Part shown: positions 1-10,454 of the stretch, one piece after another
Numbering within the stretch: position 1 is the stretch's first letter
How the letters are laid out: every line of letters starts with the position of its first letter
From: Anarhynchus alexandrinus
Taxonomy: Eukaryota > Chordata > Aves > Charadriiformes > Charadriidae
Assembly: GCA_008711295.1 (NCBI GenBank)
Contig: VUYV01000146.1
Span: forward strand, 248,001-312,000
Reading direction: 5' to 3'
DNA: 64,000 nt
Made by a program: the position numbers and the translations under genes
Notes under the pieces: model-generated
What the model was told of the DNA's origin: nothing
What the model saw: the letters and a program-made list of their open reading frames with translations, nothing else
Database searches by the model: none

Positions 1-319
1 GCCGCCGCCGCATGCAGCCGGCAGGAACGGGGAGGAGGGGAAGGGAAACCGCCGGGTCTCCCCCGTTCTCCCCCGCACAGCGCGGCCACCCTCCCCAGCC
101 TTGGAGGAGGGGGAGGACGAGGAGCTCGCCCCTCGCTCGGAGCTGCGCTCCGCCGGGCGGGGGGTCGGAACGGGAGAACCGCCGGCCTGGCTGGACGGAG
201 CCAACTTAGACAAAGGGCACTTCAGACTCCATGTCTCTCCCCTCCAGCTGTCACCGGCCGGGAGCGCGTGTCTCGCCGCCGGCGCGCCCCCCACCGCCGG
301 GCGGGCCCCCGCTCCCCGC

Positions 320-996
320 NNNNNNNNNNNNNNNNNNNNNNNNNNNNNNNNNNNNNNNNNNNNNNNNNNNNNNNNNNNNNNNNNNNNNNNNNNNNNNNNN
401 NNNNNNNNNNNNNNNNNNNNNNNNNNNNNNNNNNNNNNNNNNNNNNNNNNNNNNNNNNNNNNNNNNNNNNNNNNNNNNNNNNNNNNNNNNNNNNNNNNNN
501 NNNNNNNNNNNNNNNNNNNNNNNNNNNNNNNNNNNNNNNNNNNNNNNNNNNNNNNNNNNNNNNNNNNNNNNNNNNNNNNNNNNNNNNNNNNNNNNNNNNN
601 NNNNNNNNNNNNNNNNNNNNNNNNNNNNNNNNNNNNNNNNNNNNNNNNNNNNNNNNNNNNNNNNNNNNNNNNNNNNNNNNNNNNNNNNNNNNNNNNNNNN
701 NNNNNNNNNNNNNNNNNNNNNNNNNNNNNNNNNNNNNNNNNNNNNNNNNNNNNNNNNNNNNNNNNNNNNNNNNNNNNNNNNNNNNNNNNNNNNNNNNNNN
801 NNNNNNNNNNNNNNNNNNNNNNNNNNNNNNNNNNNNNNNNNNNNNNNNNNNNNNNNNNNNNNNNNNNNNNNNNNNNNNNNNNNNNNNNNNNNNNNNNNNN
901 NNNNNNNNNNNNNNNNNNNNNNNNNNNNNNNNNNNNNNNNNNNNNNNNNNNNNNNNNNNNNNNNNNNNNNNNNNNNNNNNNNNNNNNNNNNNNNNN
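320..996. other. Assembly gap (677 N)
   Basis: This is an unbroken run of N inside the GC-rich island. It is bordered on the right by a G homopolymer tract, so the gap probably reflects sequencing failure in extreme GC or G-quadruplex DNA. Its true length is unknown. Confidence 0.99.
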
Positions 997-998
997 CC

Positions 999-1007
999 GG
1001 GGGGGGG

Positions 1008-1041
<34 letters not shown>
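999..1041 (+). repeat. Long poly-G tract at the gap edge
   Basis: There are about 43 bases of almost pure G with a single C interruption, ending just before GTCAGCC. The tract can form G-quadruplexes on the plus strand. Its exact length in an assembly should not be trusted, since homopolymers beside a gap are often miscounted. Confidence 0.9.
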
Positions 1042-1042
<1 letters not shown>

Positions 1043-1400
1043 CAGCCCTGTGGGAGAGGCGCGGGGCTCGCCAGGCGGGAGGCAAGGAGGGAAAGTCCGG
1101 TGAGAGCGGCAGGCGCCGGGCAGTCGCACCCCTCGGCCGCCACCGCTCCTCGCCTGTTGCTTCCCCCGGCGGGCAGGGCGGCCCTCCCCGCCGGTGCGCC
1201 CTCCGCCCGCCTCGGCGTCCGCCGGGGCCTCACGGCGCCACATCGAGGGGGTCGCGGCCGGCTCTGGGCTGAGGGGAGGGCGGCCTGCGACAGCCACCCC
1301 CGCCCCCGCCTCCAGCCCCGCCGGGCGTCCTCGCTGCTCCCCGGGGCCCCAGCCCCCGCCGCCCGGCGGATGTCGGCCGGCTGAGTCACTTTCCAGAGCA

Positions 1401-4400
1401 GCGTGATGCACCCTCGTGTTGTGTCGTGTCGCTTGACCTTTGCTTACCCAAACTTTACCGACATCTACCCTCTTTTCGAGCATCGGGCTGTTCCGCTTGG
1501 CTTTTTCTGCCTCGCCACTCCGCATCCAGAGCGGTTTCTCTGCTGTCAAAACCCTGCTCTACCCTGTGGTGGGAGCAGTAATAAATCACACAGCAGCAAC
1601 GGTGAGGTGTCCACTCCACGCCAGGCTTGGATTGTGTGGCTTGTTACGTGCTGTTTCCAGCTTCTGAGGTTGCTATCATTCTCCCTTGTTTCTAATCTGT
1701 GAGACATGCTCATCAATCTTGTTGCTGAGGTTGTGTTTAAAACTTGAGGATTCATGCTCCTTTTGTCCGCTCTCATCTCGCTCTTCGGTCACTCCAGCCG
1801 TTCTTCATCTTCAGCGGTGAAAAATAAAATTGTGTAGATAAGTTTCCTAAAGCAGTATTTTGGCTTTCCCTTGTGATCATATCCCTTTCCTGTGCATCCC
1901 GCATTAAGCGCCTCTTCCAAGGTGCGCCGGAACATGAGACATCCTCGCTTCCACAGTCTATTCCTGTCATCCTGTAATCCTTCCTTCCTCTCTCCCTTGC
2001 AAATGCATTGGTACATCTTCAGGCTTGAAGTTCCAAAAACAAGCAGCAGCCACCATAATGAGGTCCTGAGTGATAAAAGCCTCGGGGGGGGGGGGGGGGG
2101 AAGAAAAAATCCCAAGTGCAATCTCAGTCCCAAATCATGCAGTTGGCTTACGTGTCAAATAAGGCACATTCTTCTACTTAAAAGTGATGTGCTTGTGTCT
2201 CTGTCTTTCTATGTGTAAGTGCTTAAAATTTCCAAACTTCGTAGCTTAAGATCTTAAGAGTGGGCATTCCTACACTGTATGTTCTCAATTTAGCTCATGG
2301 CCTTGAAAAGGGGTGTCTACTAATAACTTGTTTTTCTTTTTAAATCTCTGTGTTTTTGTGAGTTAAGAGCAAAAAGAAGTGCAGCAGAAATTATTTCCTT
2401 TTATGGTTACATGTCATAGTATGGTAGATTGCCATACCCTTTCTCTAATTCTAGTGGAGTAGCTGAAAATTGGAACGAGTATCTTAAAATTATCACATTT
2501 GCAAAATATTAGTCATTTCTAGAAATTCAGCTATTTGAATCTATTCTGCCCCAAGATGGCTGCCACTACCAAAATGGCTACCTAGTCCCTTCACAACTTA
2601 GAATTTGTAATTTATTTTGATTGTTAGAGTTGCACTTCATGGGATCTGGTTTTAGTCAGCAAGTATAAATAATCATTGCTAAATAAGCATAGGGTAACTT
2701 AATATAAGTGTCACAATCAGCCACAAGGTGGAAAAATCTGCGTTGTAGAACCTACGCTGTGAACCAGACCTCTGCACAGATCGCTTTGTTTTCCTGTCTT
2801 GCACAGTAGATTATTCATTGGTTATACCTGAAACTAATGCTTACTAGAGAATTAAACACGTTTTGAATGGAACTACTCTTTCTCCTTTGCGCTGTAGCAA
2901 AACAACCTTTCCACCAATGCTCCATTCTGTGCTCTTAAAGCAATGAACTCCTCAGCGAGGAACTCCATTAGGCACCGATTTTCTGATCGGTCGTTCAGGC
3001 TGTCTCAGACAACCAGGAGAATTTTAGCAGCTGTTTTTTTCTGCACATGGCTGTTTTATGTTGCAACGAGCTCCGTACAGACTTTCTGTTTTCACAGAGT
3101 AAACCGCCCAAATGGTTTTGTTTCTGCTGTGTTTTCGTGATTAAAGAACACCTATTTGAACAAAGATCTGCTTTATGCAGAGACCAGATCTTTAGGCAAA
3201 AATAGCACAAAATTTTTTGAAATAACTATGAAATCTGGTATTTTGAGCGAGTCATTCTGAAAGGAGTGAATTCTGATGGCAGCATGTAATAGTGCTTTTG
3301 AGAAAAGTAGCTGACGTTGAAGAAATATCTGTGTGTTACATGACAATGAAAATAAAATTACTTAGGAAAAAAGTATCAGATTTGGTTTGGACCCTTCCAT
3401 AACTGTTGAAAGCTTTAGCCTTTTTTTTTTTTTTTTAGCTAATGCATTGTAGAAGCGCTTTTTCTATGTTCCTAACATGTGAATGAAACATATATGTCCA
3501 TATTGTATGTCTGACTGAAATGATAGAATAAGGATCACCAGTGCTAGATCACTAACACTGGTTAGACGTAAAAATAATTGTTTAACAGCATCACAGGATA
3601 TTCCTAATTATGATTGCTTACATTGGGGGGTAGTTACGCACCTCTTTTCACCCTTTAAAAAAGTGGCATTTGAATACAGAAAAAAAAGAGGTACAGCACT
3701 ACAAAGCAAAATTAATAGTTGAGTGGTTTCTTTTAAAGATTTTGACATCTCAAATAAGGTGGTATTTCCAAAGCATAGATTATTCTTTATGCATTATTAT
3801 CCTAATGCATTTCCTTGCAGTCAGAATCATACAGTATTCCTTCCATCTGGCTTGGAGGAACCAAGCAAGACCAGTCAGGGAACTGCCCAAGCCTGAGATA
3901 ACCACAAGTGCTGGCCAGTTTTCTCCTTGTCTGCCTGACTTCGTTAAGGAGAAGCGCAGCTAGGCCGCCCCTTGCCATTAGCAGCCTCGAGCAGGCATGC
4001 CGGTAGCTGCATCTGTAATTCTTGTAGATAAGCTTGTGACTTGCTGATCACAGCGTCGCTTTCCTTTGTGCTTCAAGATCTCGCCATAACAAAGCTGTGT
4101 GCAGCTTTTGGGTGGGTCTCCTCTGTGGTGTGGTCTGGTGGACTTCATGTATTAGTCACACAGCCTGGGAAGGTTCAGTCTGGTTGCTTTTGAGCTCAGG
4201 TGCTCAGTGGCGGGGAGAGGAGGAGGATGCACACCCTGTCCTCCTTATATCTACCCCTACAAGTAAAGCCGGTAGCACTGCAGGTAATATTTCATTCAGC
4301 AGGCTGTTTAGGAGTACTGTCTTTGTTTCTTTGTTTGTTTGTTTGTTTGTTGGTTTGGTTTGGTTTGTTTTTTCTTTTTAATTTATACTATTTAAAAAAA

Positions 4401-4686
4401 AAATTCCGTGTCTATTTTGGCAGTTGTGACTTCCACACACTGCTCATTCAGTTACTAACGCTAATCTGTACTTTTCCCTATAGCTTGTTGTGTGGCTTAA
4501 ATTCTGCATTTTAGTCCATGTGAATTTGGTAAAATTTTACAAACTGTAAAAATGCAAATGTATTTACAGCCTAAAACAGTAAATCTGTAATAGCATTAAG
4601 CTGATTAAACTGTTATGTACTGTAATGATTACGCAGAAGTCAGCACATAACCTTTTTAAAGACTTGGCCTCTTGTTACATTATTAT
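1401..4686. other. Intergenic, no gene seen
   Basis: This is AT-rich single-copy-looking sequence. It contains a 17-base poly-G run at 2084-2100, a poly-T run near 3420 and a TTTG-type microsatellite near 4322-4372. Two ATGGC-containing YY1-like motifs occur at 2552-2581. Short open frames here have no recognisable domain and no supporting context. Confidence 0.7.
4322..4372 (+). repeat. TTTG/TTTGG microsatellite
   Basis: Consecutive TTTG units grade into TTGG-type units, followed by a T-rich stretch. This is simple-sequence DNA with no coding signal. Confidence 0.85.
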
Positions 4687-4801
4687 AAAAAAAGCAGTTC
4701 TTTAGTGTTAACTTTTTAAAAACAATTAATGACTGTGTTTTGTAACCAGCCATTTTGAGATCAACTATGTTTTTAAATGTTTTTTCCATTAATATCTTAA
4801 T
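4687..4801 (+). repeat. Left arm of an 809-bp long inverted repeat
   Basis: This arm reads AAAAAAAGCAGTT and onward through a shared core (AACCAGCCATTTTGAGATC) to AATATCTTAAT. It is the near-exact reverse complement of 5379-5495, with about 10 mismatches or indels over about 115 bases by eye. The arms begin at the same A-run and stop together at the ATCTTAAT block. No target-site duplication is evident outside the arms. It may be the terminal inverted repeat of an old non-autonomous DNA transposon, or a local inverted duplication. Confidence 0.85.
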
Positions 4802-5378
4802 GGTACTTTATGGGCCAATTCCCCTGAAAGAAATGCAACCTTATGTCCTGTTCTGCAAAACATTTCTGACCTCTTTTTTTTTCCATTTGCTATATGCTTC
4901 TCTGTAGAATTGCATTTAATCATCAGATAATCAGCCAACATAACTTTGGACTCAGTGTCCAGGAGGCTGGATTATGAGGAGGCGAGTCTCTGCAAGACCT
5001 GGCATATCCACGTTGTTTTTCAGACCTGCCAGGTCTCACCTGCTGTCCTTGAGACCCCTGCTCTGCCCCCCCCGCTGCTTCTCCGACGTCTGCAGGGCAC
5101 CGCCATGGCCTTGGCTGGTCCGGCACCTCACATGCTGAAGGTGTAGGGCCTGGGGGCTGGAAAGAAACAGCAGCGGAAGCATGCAAGCATGCCTCCAATA
5201 GAAGCACCACTGTGCTCCAAGGAGCCCTGCTAGCAGAAGTTACTCCTGCTGTAAACAATTTCCCTGTGGTGCGACCAGACATGCGGTTGCCATTTGACGT
5301 GGTGCACTGGTTCCAAAACCCAGTACCCAGGAACTCGCATAACCAGTAGAAGGTTGGGAGGTCATAATTAAGATAATA
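4802..5378. other. Spacer of the long inverted repeat
   Basis: The middle of this 577-bp spacer (about 4950-5340) is clearly more GC-rich than the flanking DNA. It includes a GCATGCAAGCATGC near-palindrome at about 5179-5192. A GGCTGGTCCGG string near 5113 resembles a Y RNA start but has no Y RNA 3' stem. No convincing coding frame is present; overlapping short frames occur on both strands. Confidence 0.6.
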
Positions 5379-5495
5379 ATTAAGATATCAATGGAAAAAA
5401 CATTTAAAAACACAGTTGATCTCAAAATGGCTGGTTACAAAAGATGGTCATTAATTGTTTTTCAAAAGTTAGCACAAAATAACTGCTTTTTTTTT
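5379..5495 (-). repeat. Right arm of an 809-bp long inverted repeat
   Basis: This is the reverse complement of the left arm at 4687-4801. It shares the GATCTCAAAATGGCTGGTT core and ends in a T-run matching the A-run of the left arm. A transcript crossing both arms would fold into a hairpin with a stem of about 115 bp. Confidence 0.85.
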
Positions 5496-8400
5496 GTCAG
5501 GGTACAAAGCATGTGTACAGTGGCAAGTGTAGTTATTATCTCAAAGTACTAATACCAGAGCACCATGAAAATTACATAGACTGCATGCATGAAAACAGGT
5601 ATAGCAGTAAGTACGTTGCTAAACATGACCAAGATTTCATGAAGTGCTGTTTCAGGAAAATGTACAGATTTCTGTGCTATTTAGGGGCTGCCTGCGTCTG
5701 ATGCTGTAAATGGTCACACATGCAGCTGGTTCTTAGCTCTGCAAAAGCATTGACCATCCCCCTCCCACCAAGTAACAGAAAACTACCTGACCTTTCACTG
5801 AATGTTTGCCTCATGTGTCATGATAAAGGTATGTAATATATTTTATACTAAGCATGAGCCGTTTCAGCGTGCTGGGCCACCTCAGCTGTATCATACGGAG
5901 TTCAAGGAGATTTTTTGGAGGGAAGAGCATGCAGGACAAATAAAGGTAGAAGCGAGAGTGACACAAACAATTAAACTATGACTCTGTATGAAATACAGGA
6001 CAGTATCTTTTTGACTAAGGAGAAGTGTTGCCGGAAGGAAAACTCCAGTATTGTTTTTAGACAACAACGGTAGCAAATGTAAGTGTTTTTCTATTCACTT
6101 TTTTTAACAAGCAGAGATAAAGCTTATTGCATGTGGTCATCCATTTCAATTTCTGAAAGGGATTATGACTTTCCCTGGCTTCAATTAGAAATCGATTTGA
6201 CCTTAGAAACTATCCATAGGTAATGGTTTCACTTTAAAGAATCTACTTTTGTTTATTTTGTGGTCACAGAAGCAGCTTAAGTTGTGTAAGAAAAATACTC
6301 TCCCAACCTTGTCTGGTTGTTTTTCCCCTTTCTTTTTATTCTTTACCTGACCTACATTTACTGTTATATTCAAACCACTTATAGGTCTAAATGGTCTCAT
6401 GTAACAAACTTGCCATGAAAGCAATGAAAGCTTGAGAACTTAAATTCCAGAGCCCCGTCCCTGTTTCCAGGTGTATCTGGCAGTGTAGCTGTATGATACT
6501 GCTGGGTGTGCCACTCACAAGGGAGAATTTTCCCTAGACAGAAAAAGCTGCAAATTTAAAGGTTCAAGTGGGCGTTCAATGAGTGTTGATGGATGGTCTC
6601 CCATCGGGCCAAATGCAAGATTAAAAGCCTGAGATCTGTTTGAATATTCTGTTTCTGAGGTGTCAAAATCCTTCAGTGGCAGTGGCTAAATTACCTTAGC
6701 AGATGGACAGAGTACGCTGACTAGAATCAAATCTTCTTGTTTGGCTGCAGTAGGTACTTCTTCAGACAGCGAAGCACAATATACATGTAGCGATAAGTCA
6801 GACTGTTTGCAGAAGTGAAATCTCCTTCTGTTCATCATTTCACCTCTCAGAAGTATTACCTCCAAATGTAGCTACCTTTCCATCTGTGTGTGACTTTGCC
6901 ATGCATAGGCCTTCATTTTTAGCATCATTTGCCCCTCCTCATTCTCTCTTTGATATTTACAGTATGCCTTCTTTCAGCTCTTCCTTTGTAAAGATGCAGC
7001 CCTGTCCTCTCCTAGAATTACCTAATCCTGACATCTAAAATAATAGGAGATATTTGCAGTTGCACTGACACTACTTACTTTTTTAAAAAATTAATAATGC
7101 GTATTATTTATGTGTATATACACATGATCTGACATACTCAAGGTTAGTAAATTTGTAAAGGTAAAAATGAAAACATTGTTTAGCAACATAAATTTGATTA
7201 AACTGAAAAAAAATCCTAGTCTTCTCACCATTACGGGAGAAGACAAGGAATACCTACAATTTGAAAGTGAATTTGATAATCTATTAAATCTTGCCGGGAC
7301 TAGCAAATTATATTGTCAAAAAAGTCAGTTTGAGGAGATGTATGATAAAGACTTTACAGTGAAAGTAAAAAGGTAATTATACTCATCCGCACATTAAACA
7401 AACTCCATCTAATAAAAAAAATAAAATCATAAAAATAAGATGTTCTTCACAAAGGTTTATGGAGATGTACAAAGTACAAAATACATATCCTATTTGAATA
7501 TGTTCTGGGTTGTGTTAGCATTTCTCAGGATTCAGGAGCTTTTTCACATGATAGTTTATTCCAAATTTCATCCAGGACCATATCAAGTTGCCGCCTGGTT
7601 CCTCTTCCATGTTTGCATATTTGTGAAGACCTGTGGTGAGTTGAGATGCTGGTCCCTTCCAACAGAAGGCAAAGCCTTCCAGCACCCCTCATTTTTTGTT
7701 TGCCAGTCTTTGCCCTCGATGAAAACATACACAAATAAGTGCAAATTTCAAAAAAGAATTATGCACACCCATTCACTGCTGTGCCATTGTCTCAATGAGT
7801 TTACTTTCTAGCTGTAAGGATTTCTAGTAATTTGGCAGTCTTTTGCCAAATATGTGGTTCTTTATCATATACATATCTCTGAAGATCAAAATGGTAAAAC
7901 CAAAAATCACTCTACTGTCAGTCTGAGAAAGCTATTACTAGGAAAACAATGTTCTGTTTTTAAAATCAGAGGATGGTAAGAGTTTTTTGTGCTTTATGAC
8001 AGAAAAGATCACCATTGCAGTGATTTATGTGCATGTACAAATACAGACTGACCTGTACATTAATGTCGGTCATGCAGTAATGCAGGACTTGTTCATGAGA
8101 TGGGCAGAGAGCATTAGATTTTAGGTGTCAGCTGAATATGCTGGTCAGATACGTAACGGAAAGAATTACCAATTTGAATTTGTATCAAACTTGTATCATA
8201 GAATAAAAAAGGTCGTTGGTTTAACGATTTAAAAATGTTAGATATCACTTTCCTCTCTGAAGCCTTCATGCTGGGTATGAAACACACAATTAAGAGAAAT
8301 TAAGGGAACTGAACTTTAGCAAAAAAAATTTTAAAATAAATGAGTGTCTGTGCAGACTGATGCTGAGAAATGCTTTATGAAGGATAGATTGCTGACAACT

Positions 8401-10454
8401 ACGTAAGTGTTAAAACCTTGTCTATAATTTACATGCAAAATGCCACATTTTGCTCTCAATAATACTTACTTAAATAAATAATACCAAGGGCAGAATCCCA
8501 TCTTTTGCTTTCAAAGCAAGCGAGGTAAAAAAGGAGAAAAAAAGAAGGCTAGGCAAGGCCCATGCAGCACTAAATTTCTACTTAAGACCTTAAAATACTT
8601 CCAAGTCACACTGAGAGATTGTTTCATGAAGTTTGGTGTCTGTCAGACTGAGGGTGTAATTCTGATTTTCTCAATCTATGTCAGTCTTAAGTGAATTTTA
8701 ATTGGCACTGCTCACTGGGAAAGTGAGATGAGATTCTAAGGCTGTAAGTATGAAGGACTGAGTCAACCAAGTGAGTGAAACAGTGACTAACTAATTAAGT
8801 GAATGAGTGAGCATGGCATTGTTTGCTTTTGTGATCATTTCTATGCATGAGTGAATGGCAGGGCTATTACATGTGTGTGAATGCACGGGGTCAGGGTTGC
8901 TGAGCAGTCCATACATTTGTGTGGTCTTTCCTTTGTTTGATTAGACTAATGAATCAAGTGTTTGGAATATTAATACATGTAGACTAGAGCTAAACTTGTT
9001 GTGTAGTTTGGAGACAAATTAAAAAATATGAATGATAACGTGCTGAAATCTGTTTTCAGTTGCATACGGGTAACTGGATTGGGTAATTGGCTGTTCCACA
9101 GCAGGTGGCTTTCAGCCCATTGGTGTCAGGGAACTGAAAGGTACACTAGTACTTCTTCCAGGTTTAGTGTTGTAAGTGACATTACCAAATCTGTTTCTAG
9201 TTTATTGCAAATCTAATTGTGTAATATAAACTGAAGCATTATCTGACAATGAAATGATTTTCTGTCTTATTACACTTTCATAAAGGAACAGATTTGGCTA
9301 TCCTTATGTCAACTATTTTGCTTCCAAAGTAGTTAACAAGGCTAGCAATAATTTTGGCACCCTAAAAGCTTATTCCTTCAAATAGCACAAACAGAAGCAG
9401 AATAAAAACCTTGTTCTATTATGTCATATATAAATCATGTTCTGTTGTCACATTTCATTTCATAGCTGCATGCAATTAAGAGAACAGGAGTCAACACTAT
9501 GCTGCTAAAATCCTATCAAATCATAGGTCTGATGTGTGGATATAATGAAATAATCTAGAATCTTGGAAAACTTAGTTTTTTCCTCCCTGTGGATTTTTTT
9601 TTTTTCTGAAGACTCACTGGCCTTCATTACCCTGCCCTTTTCCTCAAATAAATAAATAATAAAAATTTTTAACTTCCAGTAGTAGAAAAGGTCGAAGAAA
9701 ATATATCAAGCATTAGTAGTTACCAGCATTTCAACAACTCTGATGTCTTGACCTGAGCTTGGTGTCTTTTAATTACTGTAAATTATTGATGTCTTTTAAT
9801 TATTGTAAATGATTCTGAATATGAAAACTGAGGTTATGGGAAATGTGTATATTACATAATTAATCCTACAGTTTTTCAGGCTTTTTCTTGCATGTCGGCT
9901 GATTGTTTAGTAGAAGATATTTCCTGATTCTAAGCCAAAATCTGCCCTCTCATCTGCACTGCACTCTCTCAGAATGTTTCAGTAAATTGAGCAACTGGCA
10001 GTATTTTTTCATATATCTTGTGATCTGACAACATTTTGCCATTCTTTAAAAAGCAGGAGTCCTTTGCTTTTTACATCCTCCAGGTTTGGGAAGGCAGTCC
10101 TCCAGAGAAGGACATGATTTGGCAAACAAACTGTGATTTAGCAAAATGCTGATGTTATGCATATGCAGCCATCTTTCCAAGTGTATTTGATCTTGATTTG
10201 GATGCCTTAAACTGTGTGACTATCTTTAAACAATTTGGGGATTTTTGTGGGTTTACCTAGCCAAAAAAGCTATCTGACTTTATGAGCAAAATTAGTCACT
10301 GATGTAAGTGCAAGTCCGATGCCTAAGGTAACAATTTGTGACTTCTGCTCTGATGGGAGTCACATAGGTATGTTCTAGCTATCCACGCAGTGGTAAAACT
10401 AAGGTGGGATTCCGTTCAGCTCTCATGACAAAAGTGATCAAACCCGGAGATAAA
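5496..10454. other. Intergenic, no gene seen
   Basis: This is AT-rich DNA with scattered homopolymers. A short direct duplication of about 27 bases built on GTCTTTTAATTA(C/T)TGTAAAT occurs at about 9762-9812. Open frames up to 123 codons show no domain, no codon bias and no splice-site context that I can defend. Confidence 0.65.

Larger units (their letters stand above)
1..1400. promoter_or_regulatory. CpG island, probable promoter region (EZH2 end inferred from synteny)
   Basis: The sequence on both sides of the assembly gap is very GC-rich and dense in CpG, then drops sharply to AT-rich DNA after about 1400. This is the usual look of a vertebrate housekeeping promoter island. In vertebrates the Y RNA cluster lies between EZH2 and PDIA4, with EZH2 on the same strand as PDIA4 and its 5' end facing the Y RNA genes. 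That order predicts an EZH2 promoter firing leftwards here. I see no recognisable EZH2 coding exon; its first exon is known to be non-coding, and it could lie in the gap or further left. Open frames across this region run through N bases or GC-rich DNA and are not evidence of a protein. The island call is strong, the gene assignment moderate. Confidence 0.6.

Noticed and set aside
101..1549. Long open frames on both strands across the CpG island
   Set aside because: They run through 677 N bases and poly-G/poly-Pro DNA. Absence of stops there is a composition and gap artefact.
3840..4200. Moderately GC-rich stretch that could be an LTR or old repeat
   Set aside because: I could not match it to any family or find terminal repeats, so it is left as unassigned intergenic DNA.
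5111..5130. GGCTGGTCCGG string resembling a Y RNA 5' end
   Set aside because: There is no matching TTGACT(A/G)GTC 3' stem within 120 bases, no PSE/TATA and no T-run. Similar GGCTGGTCC strings near 36183 and 49733 fail the same tests.
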